A stretch of DNA of 64,000 nucleotides from positions 1 through 64,000 of the forward strand of contig JAYVXO010000103.1 in NCBI GenBank assembly GCA_043785105.1, written 5' to 3'. A program made the position numbers and the translations under genes. The first letter of the stretch is position 1. Each line of letters opens with the position of its first letter. The notes below the pieces were generated by a model. That model was given only the letters and a program-made list of their open reading frames with translations. It did no database searches and was not told the DNA's origin. Source of the DNA: Fimbriiglobus sp043785105 (GTDB lineage Bacteria; Planctomycetota; Planctomycetia; Gemmatales; Gemmataceae). Shown here piece after piece: positions 10,021 through 18,318 of this stretch.

Positions 10021-10051
10021 CCGCCGCCGAGGGATGAACACTCGGCGGCGG
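10021..10051 (+). terminator. GC-rich hairpin after the cytochrome/FG-GAP cluster
   Basis: A perfect 11-bp inverted repeat, CCGCCGCCGAG at 10021-10031 and CTCGGCGGCGG at 10041-10051, with a 9-nt loop. It lies 10 nt after the stop codon of the TPR/FG-GAP gene. No U-run follows, so it may be a rho-assisted or stability hairpin. Confidence 0.55.
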
Positions 10052-10101
10052 TGTGTTGAATTTGCGACGGCTTACTTCTTTTCAGGGGCTTTATCAGGCG
10101 C

Positions 10102-10335
10102 CTTGTCAACGTAACGGTTCGGGTGGTTCTCGAAAGCACGTCCGCCCGTCAAACCCGCCTAATCAGCGGTGGCGCGAGTTTCGCTTCAACCAACGATCCC
10201 CGATGTGTCTTTGGCCTCGGTTTGGATTCTGATCCTGTTGCAAAAATCACGGTTTACTGGCCATCAGGTGGAGTGGGACAAGTGTTCAAGAACTTGGCAC
10301 CCGATCAATATTGGAAGCTGGTCGAGGGACAATAG
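10102..10335 (+). pseudogene. Remnant of a UnbV (ASPIC) domain, N-terminally truncated
   Basis: The open frame ending at 10335 reads as the last part of a UnbV domain: ARQTRLISGGASFAS, then NDPRCVFGLG, then ITVYWPSGG and a closing DQYWKLVEG. These match, in order, the landmarks seen in the complete UnbV domains at 4524 and 58335. No propeller repeats, signal peptide or convincing start precede it; the first possible start is GTG at 10123. It is best read as the surviving 3' end of a deleted CRTAC1-like gene. On the opposite strand at 10072-10125 a short Lys/Pro-rich frame ending PDKAPEKK then stop looks like a second truncated gene end; that may be chance. A 13-bp tandem duplication overlaps the stop codon. 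Confidence 0.5.
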
Positions 10336-10349
10336 GGAGGGACAATAGG
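10324..10349. repeat. 13-bp perfect tandem duplication
   Basis: GAGGGACAATAGG occurs at 10324-10336 and again, immediately adjacent, at 10337-10349. It includes the stop codon of the UnbV remnant. It is probably a replication-slippage or repair scar in decaying DNA. Confidence 0.6.
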
Positions 10350-10504
10350 CACATCGCGTTACACGCTTTGAGCAATCGTCCGCGCAACTTGCCACTCGCC
10401 GCAATTCCGTCTGAATTGGAATGGCGGTTCACTCATCACGGCATATATCTTGCTTCACGATCACATCTGTGACGAAGTGCCTGAAAATGACTACGGAGCT
10501 TCAC

Positions 10505-10741
10505 ATGAAAATCACCGGCATCGGGTTACTTGTGATGGGTGGCCTGTTGATGATGTTCAGTCTGGTGTACTACCTCATTGCAACAGTCCCGTCAGCCAAC
10601 AACCCGCAATCGCAGTTCTTTGAACCCATCTTCGCGCTCGGCGTTGGCGTTGCATCCACGGTAGCGGGTGGGTTGATTCTTTGGTTGGGCGGGCGTGGTT
10701 ACACCGAAGCCAAACTGCGTCCGGTCAACCCTAAAATGTAA
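10505..10741 (+). CDS. Small two-helix membrane protein of unknown function
   Basis: A 78-residue protein starting at ATG 10505, with GGAG six nucleotides upstream, so the longer frame from 10421 is not needed. Two hydrophobic segments are clear: MKITGIGLLVMGGLLMMFSL and FALGVGVASTVAGGLILWLG, joined by a polar loop with PSANNPQSQ. The C-terminus is short and basic (TEAKLRPVNPKM). I do not recognise the family. It stands between the UnbV remnant and the ThuA-like gene, whose own promoter candidate begins just after its stop, so it is probably transcribed alone. Confidence 0.55.
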   Translation: MKITGIGLLVMGGLLMMFSLVYYLIATVPSANNPQSQFFEPIFALGVGVASTVAGGLILWLGGRGYTEAKLRPVNPKM

Positions 10742-10756
10742 TGTCGCTCCAGGCTG

Positions 10757-10786
10757 TTGCGAGGTGTGGTGGTTCATCGCTAGAAT
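10757..10786 (+). promoter_or_regulatory. Candidate sigma-70-type promoter of the ThuA-like gene
   Basis: TTGCGA at 10757-10762 and TAGAAT at 10781-10786 are separated by 18 nt. The predicted start of transcription falls just before the palindrome at 10797-10822. Only position and consensus likeness support this. Confidence 0.4.
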
Positions 10787-10796
10787 CACACCACGT

Positions 10797-10822
10797 CGAT
10801 ACCCACCCCATTGTGGGTATCG
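10797..10822. promoter_or_regulatory. Palindrome in the 5' leader of the ThuA-like gene (operator or RNA hairpin)
   Basis: CGATACCCAC at 10797-10806 pairs perfectly with GTGGGTATCG at 10813-10822 around a 6-nt spacer. It sits 33 nt before the ThuA-like start codon and directly after a promoter-like sequence. This is the position expected for a repressor operator or an mRNA hairpin. It could also end transcription of the small membrane gene. Confidence 0.5.
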
Positions 10823-10855
10823 TCCCAATCTCCTTTCCCCCAGTCTGGATACACC

Positions 10856-11704
10856 ATGACCCGATCCGTTGTTCTCCGCCGGTTTGCACTCTTAGCTGCT
10901 TTAATCACCTCTTCCATCGCTATCGCGTCCACACGCCAGGAAGACTCGAAACCGATTCGCGCACTTCTCGTAATTGGCGGCTGCTGTCACGACTACGCCA
11001 AGCAAAAAGACTTGCTGACCAAAGGCGTTTCGTCACGAGCCAACGTGCAATGGGCCATCGCTTACGACGCGGACAAGGGCACAAAACATTTGAACCCCAT
11101 TTACAAGAACCAAGACTGGGCGAAGGGTTACGACGTGATTGTTCACGACGAATGTTGCGCCGACGTGAAAGACAAAGCCGTCGTGGACCGCATCCTTCAA
11201 CCGCACCGCGACGGCGTGCCCGGCGTCGTGCTGCACTGCGGAATGCACAGTTACCGAACGGAAGGCTATCCGAATGTCACCACGCCGTGGTTCGAGTTTA
11301 CGGGCTTGGCCACTACGAAACACGAAGCCCAAGCCCCAATTGCGATTACATTTTTGGACAACACCAATGCAATCACCAAGGGTTTGACGAACTGGAAAAC
11401 TAACAACGAAGAACTGTACAACAACTTCACGGGTAAACTCCTCGACACCGCCACGCCCCTCGCCAAGGGGTTGCAGACATACAAAGATAAAAGTGGCAAA
11501 GTGATTACTGGTGAGTCGGTTGTCGTGTGGACTAATACTTACAACAAGAAAGCAAAAGTCTTTGCCACCACCTTGGGCCACAACAACGAGACCGTGAGCG
11601 ATGAGAAGTACCTCGATCTTGTTGCAAAAGGGTTACTATGGGCAGTCGGTAAGCTCGATGATGCTCATCTGAAGCCTGCCAAGAAGGTCATGTTGGACGA
11701 CTGA
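10856..11704 (+). CDS. Exported ThuA-domain protein
   Basis: A 282-residue protein with a signal peptide (VLRRFALLAALITSSIAIAS) when started at ATG 10856; the in-frame GTG at 10811 would bury the signal. The rest matches the ThuA/trehalose-utilisation fold, a class I glutamine-amidotransferase-like domain: RALLVIGGCCHDY at the N-terminal strand, YDVIVHDECC, GVVLHCGMHSY, WFEFTGL, and the closing VFATTLGHNNET with GLLWAVGKL. Planctomycetes carry many secreted ThuA proteins, often near sugar-degrading enzymes; the reaction is uncertain in most. No sugar genes are adjacent here. A palindrome precedes the gene and a hairpin follows it, so it is likely monocistronic. Confidence 0.85.
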   Translation: MTRSVVLRRFALLAALITSSIAIASTRQEDSKPIRALLVIGGCCHDYAKQKDLLTKGVSSRANVQWAIAYDADKGTKHLNPIYKNQDWAKGYDVIVHDECCADVKDKAVVDRILQPHRDGVPGVVLHCGMHSYRTEGYPNVTTPWFEFTGLATTKHEAQAPIAITFLDNTNAITKGLTNWKTNNEELYNNFTGKLLDTATPLAKGLQTYKDKSGKVITGESVVVWTNTYNKKAKVFATTLGHNNETVSDEKYLDLVAKGLLWAVGKLDDAHLKPAKKVMLDD

Positions 11705-11726
11705 GTGTCGATGTTGCGTTGCCGAC

Positions 11727-11753
11727 CATCGGGTCCGATTTCTGGACCCGATG
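11727..11753 (+). terminator. Hairpin after the ThuA-like gene
   Basis: CATCGGGTCC at 11727-11736 pairs with GGACCCGATG at 11744-11753 around a 7-nt loop. It lies 23 nt after the stop codon. No T-run follows. About 90 nt downstream, CGATAC at 11831-11836 and GTATCG at 11845-11850 form a second, weaker dyad upstream of the efflux operon. Confidence 0.5.
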
Positions 11754-11890
11754 TGCCAAATCCGAATCGGTTTTGGTCTGAACCGCCTACACCACGTCTT
11801 ACAATCGTTCATCTTTGCCATTCCGTTCGCCGATACTACATCTCGTATCGTTCCGTCCAGGGACGTTTTGGACAAACACGGGGCAGGGAC

Positions 11891-13288
11891 ATGCCGATGA
11901 AGCGCTTCCCACTCTGTCGAATCGGGCTTGGTTTCTTCGTGCTATTCACGGGTTGCCAACTTCCGTCTGCCACGGATCGCGGCTCGGTTTCTCAGCATAT
12001 TACGGAGCGAATGGGGCTGAGTGTCGGTCCGCCGCGACCGTTAGACCAGGTCATTGTCCCACCCGGATTGGCGCTGGATCAGCCGATCATTGAAGACCAT
12101 GCGGTGTTGTTGGCGTTGTGGAATAACGCGGCGTTTCAAGAACTGTTGGTGGACTTGCAGATTACCAAGGCCGACTTGATTCAAGCGGGATTGCTGCCGA
12201 ACCCGGAAGTGGTTTACTTCTTCTATACCCCGGAAAAGCCCTTCAAATACGCGATGGATATGCCCATCGAAGCGTTGTGGTTACGCCCGATCCGCATCCG
12301 GGCCGCCGAGCGCGAAAACGCTCGGGCCACGGAGCGGTTGACCCAAGCGGCACTGGACCTGATCCGTGATACGCGCCAAGCGTATTCCGATCTGGTGTTG
12401 GCGCGTGAACGGGTGCGCGTGGCGGACGAAGCAGTGAAGTTACGCAGCCGAATTGCGGAACTGGCGGAGGGCCGGTTGAAAGCCCGCGCCGCCAGTGTTC
12501 AGGAAGTGGCGACCGCAAAGATTGACGCACTACTGGCGAAACAGGACTTGGCACGCATCGGCTTTGAAGTGGCATTGGCCGAAGAGCGCATGAAGAACTT
12601 GACCGGGTTGGGGGCCACCCCGCAACCGTTCCTCGTGGTCGATTCCACGACAGAAAGTTACCCGGAATGGGACGCGGACGCCTTGGTCGATGAAGCGGTT
12701 CGCTCCCGGCCCGACGCCATTTCTGCCGAAATTGCCGTCCAAGCCGCGACGGAACGGTTGCACCTGGCGAAAGTGGGTTGGGTGCGATTGCTCGGGATTC
12801 TGGATGCCACCAGTGGTCGGAATACCGGCCACGAATTCGGCCCGGCGTTCCGTGTGACGTTGCCGATTTTCAACCGCAACCAAGGCGGCATTGCTCGCGC
12901 CGAAGCCGAAGCCGAACAACTTTTTCGCCGCCGATTGACGGTGCATAACCAAATTATTTTGGACATCAAGCTTGCCCATATTCGGATGCGACAGACCACG
13001 GTCGAAGTGGACCTGCTGCGAAAAAATGTCCGGCCCGAAGTGGAAGCGGCGATCCGCCGGGCGGAGAATGCGTACAAGGACGGCAACGCATCTTACCTAC
13101 TTTCACTGGAAGCCAGTCGGCAACTGATTGATACACTGAACCGGGAAGCCCAACTGAAAGCCGATCAACGCCGTGCGTGGGCGGACCTGGAACGAAGTGT
13201 CGGTCGCCGCTTGAACAAGCCAGAAGTGTCAGCGAGTTTGCCAGTGAAGTCAGAACCCTCATCGTCACCTGTGTCAAAATCACCATGA
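11891..13288 (+). CDS. TolC/CusC-like outer-membrane efflux lipoprotein (system A)
   Basis: A 465-residue outer-membrane factor. Started at ATG 11891 (ATG 11897 is also possible), it has a lipoprotein signal ending in LFTGC. The body is two long helical repeats of the outer-membrane efflux family. The first contains ADLIQAGLLPNPEV and the coiled segment TRQAYSDLVLARERVRVADE; the second has the family hallmark PIFNRNQGGIARAEAEAEQ. It forms the exit duct for a tripartite RND pump. It overlaps the adaptor gene by four nucleotides (ATGA at 13285-13288), a sign of translational coupling. The longer upstream frame from 11705 lacks a signal peptide and is rejected. Confidence 0.85.
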   Translation: MPMKRFPLCRIGLGFFVLFTGCQLPSATDRGSVSQHITERMGLSVGPPRPLDQVIVPPGLALDQPIIEDHAVLLALWNNAAFQELLVDLQITKADLIQAGLLPNPEVVYFFYTPEKPFKYAMDMPIEALWLRPIRIRAAERENARATERLTQAALDLIRDTRQAYSDLVLARERVRVADEAVKLRSRIAELAEGRLKARAASVQEVATAKIDALLAKQDLARIGFEVALAEERMKNLTGLGATPQPFLVVDSTTESYPEWDADALVDEAVRSRPDAISAEIAVQAATERLHLAKVGWVRLLGILDATSGRNTGHEFGPAFRVTLPIFNRNQGGIARAEAEAEQLFRRRLTVHNQIILDIKLAHIRMRQTTVEVDLLRKNVRPEVEAAIRRAENAYKDGNASYLLSLEASRQLIDTLNREAQLKADQRRAWADLERSVGRRLNKPEVSASLPVKSEPSSSPVSKSP

Positions 13289-14532
13289 GCTATCGCAGCG
13301 GCGTTTTCACGGGATTTCTCATCTGTGGCTTGTTGCTGGGAGCAGCCGTCGGCGCCTGGTTCATCTTGGGCAAGCCGATTGAAGGTTCCAAACCCACACC
13401 GCACCCCGTCCAGGCCGTCGTTGCCAAGACCGCCAAAGAAGACGAATTCAACAAGATCACAATCACGGAAGATGCCGAGAAGCGACTCGATATTCGCATC
13501 GGGACCATCGAACGCAAAGAGATGAAGCGAGTGCGGGACTACGGCGGGGAAGTGATGATCCCCGTCGGGCATACGATCTTGGTCGCCGCCCCGCTGAGCG
13601 GAACTTTGAAGGCCCCGCCGGCAGGGGTTCCCCAAGCGGGGAAAAGTGTCAAGCAAGGCGATTTAATCTTTCAACTCGTGCTGTTGCTGACGCCCGAATT
13701 CCGCGCGAACACGATGTTGCTGCGAGACACTGCCGAAGCGAACATGAAAAACGCCGACGAGTTACTCAACGCCGCCATCGTGACCTCGAAACAAGCCAAA
13801 AGCACACTGGCAAGCATGACCGGCACCCAAGGGGCTGTGGATGATGCGGAAGCCCAAGTTGCGATTCGGCGAAAAGGGCTTGAAACCGCAACCGAGACAC
13901 TCAACCGACTGACCGGACTTCTCAAGCAAAGTGAATCGGGCATTACGAGCGAGGTGCTTCGCATCGACTGCCCACAAGACGGACTGCTTCGCAACATCAA
14001 CGCCATGCAAGGGCAATATGTGAACGCGGGTGCGCCGCTGTTTGAAGTCCTTGATCTCAGCACGTTATGGGTCCGCGTGCCGGTCTATGTCGGCGATGCG
14101 ACGGAACTCGACGGGGCAGCGAATGCGATGATCGGGAACTTGTCCGCGAAACCGGGTGAACATCATCTGTCAGCAAAGCCGATCGCCGCTCCACCATCCG
14201 CCAATCCACTCGGTAGCACGGTGGACCTTTACTATGAACTGGATAAAAGCGCTGCGAAGTACAGCCCTGGCCAAAGAGTTTCGGTGACCGTCCCGTTGAA
14301 GGGTGACAAGGAAAGTTTGACGGTCCCGTGGTCAGCCGTGATTCATGACATCCACGGCGGGACGTGGGTGTACGAGGTTGTCGGCGAACGGGTTTACAAC
14401 CGCAAACGGGTGGTGGTTCGCTACGTCAGTGGTGAGACCGCCGTGCTGGGGAGTCGTCACCCGGTCGGGACGAAAGTGGTGACAGCAGGCGCTGCGGAAC
14501 TGTTCGGCACCGAGACTGGTTTCAGCAAGTAG
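13285..14532 (+). CDS. RND efflux periplasmic adaptor (membrane fusion protein, system A)
   Basis: A 415-residue adaptor that starts inside the stop codon of the outer-membrane factor. The N-terminal anchor is FTGFLICGLLLGAAVGAWFIL. A CusB/CzcB-like order follows: a barrel-sandwich (lipoyl) half at about 100-130 with the VKQGDLIFQL motif, a helical hairpin at about 140-220, the second lipoyl half (CPQDGLLRNINAMQGQYVNAG), a beta-barrel (LSTLWVRVPVYVGDA) and a membrane-proximal C-terminal domain ending GTKVVTAGAAELFG. It links the pump at 14562 to the TolC-like duct. There is no Met-rich or Cys-rich metal-binding extension, unlike the system B adaptor. Confidence 0.85.
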   Translation: MSYRSGVFTGFLICGLLLGAAVGAWFILGKPIEGSKPTPHPVQAVVAKTAKEDEFNKITITEDAEKRLDIRIGTIERKEMKRVRDYGGEVMIPVGHTILVAAPLSGTLKAPPAGVPQAGKSVKQGDLIFQLVLLLTPEFRANTMLLRDTAEANMKNADELLNAAIVTSKQAKSTLASMTGTQGAVDDAEAQVAIRRKGLETATETLNRLTGLLKQSESGITSEVLRIDCPQDGLLRNINAMQGQYVNAGAPLFEVLDLSTLWVRVPVYVGDATELDGAANAMIGNLSAKPGEHHLSAKPIAAPPSANPLGSTVDLYYELDKSAAKYSPGQRVSVTVPLKGDKESLTVPWSAVIHDIHGGTWVYEVVGERVYNRKRVVVRYVSGETAVLGSRHPVGTKVVTAGAAELFGTETGFSK

Positions 14533-14561
14533 TTTCACCTTCCCCGCATCAAGAGCAACTC

Positions 14562-17500
14562 ATGCTGACCTGGCTCATTGCAACCTCGGTTCGGCTTCGC
14601 GTCGTCGTGCTGGCGTTGTGCGTGGTGCTGTTGGTTGTGGGTTCTCGGTCGTTGCGTAAAGCACCTCTGGACGTGTTCCCCGAGTTCGCGCCGGCAATGG
14701 TCGAGATTCAGACGGAAGCGCCGGGGCTGTCGGCGGAAGAATCCGAAAGCCTCATTACGATGCCGTTGGAAAATGCCCTGAACGGCATTCCGGGCGTGAA
14801 GACGGTTCGCTCCAAATCAGTACTGGGTTTGTCGCAAGTCGTGCTGATTCTCGAAGACGGGACGGACCCACTCAAAGTGCGGCAAATGGTCCAAGAGCGG
14901 GTCGCGGCGGAGACGCCCAAGCTCCCGGTCGTCGCGCGACCGCCGGTGATTTTGCAACCGCTCTCTTCCACCAGCCGCGTGATGAAAATCGGCATCTCGT
15001 CCAAGACGCTTTCCCAACGCGACATGACCGTTATCGCACTCTGGACGATTCGCCCCAAGCTCATGTCCGTCCCCGGTGTGGCCAACGTGGCGATTTGGGG
15101 ACAGCGCGACCGGCAGTTTCAAGTGCTGGTCGATCCCAACCGATTGCGGGCGAATCAAGTGACGCTCGATGCGGTGTTGAAGGCGGCGGGTGACGCCGCA
15201 AGTTTGGATGCCGGCGGCTTCGTCGATACTCCAAACCAACGTCTCGCCATCAAGCACTCGTCGCCCATCATGGAACCTTACGATCTGGCCCGCACCGTTG
15301 TCGATTTCAAAGGCACCGCCCCGATTCGACTGGGGGATGTCGCTGACGTGGTGATCGGTTCGCCGGCGCCGATCGGGGACGCGATTATCAACGACGGCCC
15401 AGGACTATTGCTGATTGTCGAAAAGCAACCGCAGGCCAACACTCTGGAACTGACCCGCAAAGTCGATGAAGCCATCGAAGCCCTCAAGCCGGGCTTGAAA
15501 GACATGGAGATTGACCCGACGATCTTCCGCCCCGCCACGTTCATCGAACGGGCTATCGACAACCTGACCCGCGCCCTGGGCATCGGTTGTGGCTTGGTCG
15601 TTGTGATTCTGTTGGCGTTTCTGTTCGATTGGCGCACGGCGGTGATTAGCCTCACTGCCATCCCGTTGTCACTGGTGACGGCGGTGTTGGTGTTCGCCTA
15701 CTCCGGAGCCACGATCAACACGATGGTCCTGGCGGGGTTGGTGATCGCCCTTGGGGAAGTCGTCGATGACGCCATCATCGACGTGGAGAACATTGCACGA
15801 CGGTTGCGGCTGGCCCAACAAGAAAGCCTGGATGACCCGACACAGCCGAGAAAATCCGCGTTCCGGATCGTGCTGGAAGCGTCGCTCGAAGTCCGTTCGG
15901 CGGTGGTCTATGCAAGCATGATTGTGGTACTGGTTTTCGTGCCAATCTTCTTCCTGGACGGCCTCTCCGGTGCCTTCTTTCGACCGCTGGCAACCGCCTA
16001 CGTGATTTCGATTGTGGCGTCCCTTTTCGTCGCCCTTACAGTCACGCCCGCGCTGTCGTACATGCTGCTCACGGGTCGCCGACACGCCCGAAGTGAAGCG
16101 CCACTCACGGCCCTGTTGAAGCGGCTGTATCGCCCGATTCTTCCGGTCCTCATGGCCCGCCCGTATGTCTGTTTGCTGACGTTAATCCTGGCATTCGTGT
16201 TGACCGGGGCGGCGACAACACGACTGGGGCAGGAGTTCTTGCCGAACTTTCAGGAAACTGATTTCTTGATGCACTTCGTGGAAAAGCCGGGTACGTCGCT
16301 GGAAGCCATGAACCGCGTGACGCTTCAAGCCAGCCGCGATTTGCGGGCGTTGAAGGGCGACGACGGCAAGCCGATTGTTCGCAACTTCGGCTCCCACATT
16401 GGCCGGGCCGAAGTTGCTGATGAACCCGTCGGCCCGAACTTCACCGAACTCTGGATCAGCATTGATCCCGATGCGGATTACAAGGAGTCGATCAAGAAAA
16501 TCGAAGCGGTGGTGTACGCCTATCCCGGCCTCTACCGGGACGTGTTGACCTTCCTGCGCGAGCGCATCAAGGAAGTCCTCACGGGCGTCGGCGCGACCAT
16601 CGTGGTGCGGCTTTATGGGCCGGATCAGGACGTGTTGCGAGCGAAGGCGAAGGAAGTTGAAGCCGCGATGAAAGACGTGGAAGGGGTCATCAACCTCAAA
16701 GTCGAACCGCAAGTCACGGTCGCGCAGATTGAAGTTCGGCTTCGCCCCGATGCTGCGGAGCGGTACGGTGTGACAGCCGGGCACATTCGCAAAGCCTCAA
16801 CCACGCTGCTGAAGGGCACGAAAGTCGGCGAGGTTTTCGAGGGCCAGAAGAAGTTCGATGTCGTGGTCTGGGGGGTGCCGAGTGTGCGGACCGATCTTTC
16901 GGCGGTGCGCGATTTGCCGATCGACACGCCATCTGGCGTTCAAGTGCGGCTCCAAGATGTCGCTGATGTGCGAATCGTCCCGGCTGCCAACGAGATCAAA
17001 CGGGAGAACGCCTCGCGCCGACTGGACGTGACGTGCAACGTGCAAGGGCGAGACTTAGGGTCCGTGGCAAAGGAGATTGAGGCGAAGGTGAAAGTGATCC
17101 CGTTCGACCAGGAATATCACCCAGAGTTTCTGGGCGAATACGCCGCCCGTCAGGAATCAACGCGGAAGCTGTACGCACTCGCGGTGTTGTCGTTGATCGG
17201 CATCGTGTTGCTGCTGTTCGTCGATTTCCAATCGTGGCGGCCCACACTTCTCGTGGCGTTGACGATTCCCTTTGCTCTCATCGGTGGCGTGATCGGCGTA
17301 TTGTTTACCGGCGGTGTGTTGTCACTTGGATCGCTCGTCGGCTTCGTGACGGTGCTGGGTATCGCCGCACGAAACGGCATCATGATGGTGAGTCACTTCC
17401 GCCACTTAGAAACCGATGAAGGGGAACCGTTCGGAACTGCACTGGTGTTGCGGGGTGCGGAAGAACGTCTGTCGCCAATTTTGATGACGGCACTGGCCAC

Positions 17501-17684
17501 GGGATTGGCACTGTTACCCCTCGTAATCGCCGGCAACAAACCCGGCCACGAAATCGAGTACCCACTTGCTGTGGTCATTCTCGGTGGTCTCGTCACCTCC
17601 ACGCTACTGAATCTTTTCTTGCTCCCACCGCTGTACGCCAAGTTCGGCGCCCCGGTTGGTCCCCGTGGCGATGACCAAGAATAA
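14562..17684 (+). CDS. Heavy-metal-type RND efflux pump, CusA/CzcA-like (system A)
   Basis: A 1040-residue inner-membrane proton/substrate antiporter with 12 helices and two large periplasmic loops. N-terminal family signs are KAPLDVFPEFAP and SVLGLSQVVLILEDG. The helix-4 proton-relay region reads GEVVDDAIIDVENIARR. Compared with the DFGxIVD-type motif of systems B and C it lacks the leading DFG and has an extra acidic pair (DD), which places this pump in a different HME-RND subgroup. The C-terminal half carries VGFVTVLGIAARNGIMMVSH and ILMTALATGLALLPLV. The substrate cation cannot be read safely; copper/silver or zinc/cobalt are both possible. It lies 29 nt after the adaptor. Confidence 0.88.
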   Translation: MLTWLIATSVRLRVVVLALCVVLLVVGSRSLRKAPLDVFPEFAPAMVEIQTEAPGLSAEESESLITMPLENALNGIPGVKTVRSKSVLGLSQVVLILEDGTDPLKVRQMVQERVAAETPKLPVVARPPVILQPLSSTSRVMKIGISSKTLSQRDMTVIALWTIRPKLMSVPGVANVAIWGQRDRQFQVLVDPNRLRANQVTLDAVLKAAGDAASLDAGGFVDTPNQRLAIKHSSPIMEPYDLARTVVDFKGTAPIRLGDVADVVIGSPAPIGDAIINDGPGLLLIVEKQPQANTLELTRKVDEAIEALKPGLKDMEIDPTIFRPATFIERAIDNLTRALGIGCGLVVVILLAFLFDWRTAVISLTAIPLSLVTAVLVFAYSGATINTMVLAGLVIALGEVVDDAIIDVENIARRLRLAQQESLDDPTQPRKSAFRIVLEASLEVRSAVVYASMIVVLVFVPIFFLDGLSGAFFRPLATAYVISIVASLFVALTVTPALSYMLLTGRRHARSEAPLTALLKRLYRPILPVLMARPYVCLLTLILAFVLTGAATTRLGQEFLPNFQETDFLMHFVEKPGTSLEAMNRVTLQASRDLRALKGDDGKPIVRNFGSHIGRAEVADEPVGPNFTELWISIDPDADYKESIKKIEAVVYAYPGLYRDVLTFLRERIKEVLTGVGATIVVRLYGPDQDVLRAKAKEVEAAMKDVEGVINLKVEPQVTVAQIEVRLRPDAAERYGVTAGHIRKASTTLLKGTKVGEVFEGQKKFDVVVWGVPSVRTDLSAVRDLPIDTPSGVQVRLQDVADVRIVPAANEIKRENASRRLDVTCNVQGRDLGSVAKEIEAKVKVIPFDQEYHPEFLGEYAARQESTRKLYALAVLSLIGIVLLLFVDFQSWRPTLLVALTIPFALIGGVIGVLFTGGVLSLGSLVGFVTVLGIAARNGIMMVSHFRHLETDEGEPFGTALVLRGAEERLSPILMTALATGLALLPLVIAGNKPGHEIEYPLAVVILGGLVTSTLLNLFLLPPLYAKFGAPVGPRGDDQE

Positions 17685-17803
17685 GCTCGAATTTATCTTC
17701 GCCTCACGCGGGCCTTACCTCGGCTCGCTAACATCACATCTCACGTTGCCAATCGGTGCAGAGCCGACGGCGAAACGTGGTTTCACCTCAGTGGAGATTC
17801 AGA

Positions 17804-18289
17804 ATGCGTCAAATGGTGTGCGTGATGGTGGCGGTCGCCGCGAACGTGGCGATGCTGTCCGGCGTGTGGGCGGACGAAGAGAAAGTCCCACTCGACAAGT
17901 TGCCGAAGGCTGTCGTTGAAGGCGTCAAAAAACGCTTCCCGAAAGCCGAGATGAAAGAAGCGGCGAAGGAAGTCGAAGCCGGGAAAACGACCTACGAAGT
18001 GGCCTTGGTTGACGGCAAAACCAAATACGACGTGAACGTCACCGCCGAAGGCGTCATCACCGGCATGGAAAAAGAACTCGCCGTGAAAGACCTGCCAAAG
18101 GTTGTCACGGACGCGGTGAAGGCGAAGTACCCCAAGGGTGTGATGACGAAAGGGGAAGAAGTCATCAAAGTGAAAGACGGCAAAGAAACCCTCGAATACT
18201 ACGAAGTGTTCGTTGACGACGGCGACAAGAAAAACATCGAAGTCGAAGTTCTCCCGGACGGCAAGCTGAAGCCCGCCGAGAAGAAGTAA
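17804..18289 (+). CDS. Periplasmic PepSY-like domain protein
   Basis: A 161-residue exported protein. ATG 17804 has GGAG eight nucleotides upstream and opens a signal peptide (VCVMVAVAANVAMLSGVWA). The mature part has two similar Lys/Glu-rich modules: KLPKAVVEGVKKRFPKAE followed by TYEVALVDGKTKYDVNV, and DLPKVVTDAVKAKYPKG followed by EYYEVFVDDGDKKNIEV. This is the PepSY-like (DUF2874) pattern of one helix and a three-stranded sheet, duplicated. It sits between the pump and the two-component genes of system A. It may sense or buffer metal in the periplasm for the sensor kinase; that role is inference. Confidence 0.75.
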   Translation: MRQMVCVMVAVAANVAMLSGVWADEEKVPLDKLPKAVVEGVKKRFPKAEMKEAAKEVEAGKTTYEVALVDGKTKYDVNVTAEGVITGMEKELAVKDLPKVVTDAVKAKYPKGVMTKGEEVIKVKDGKETLEYYEVFVDDGDKKNIEVEVLPDGKLKPAEKK

Positions 18290-18318
18290 ACTCTGCCGAC
18301 TGACAGCGGGGAGTCACG

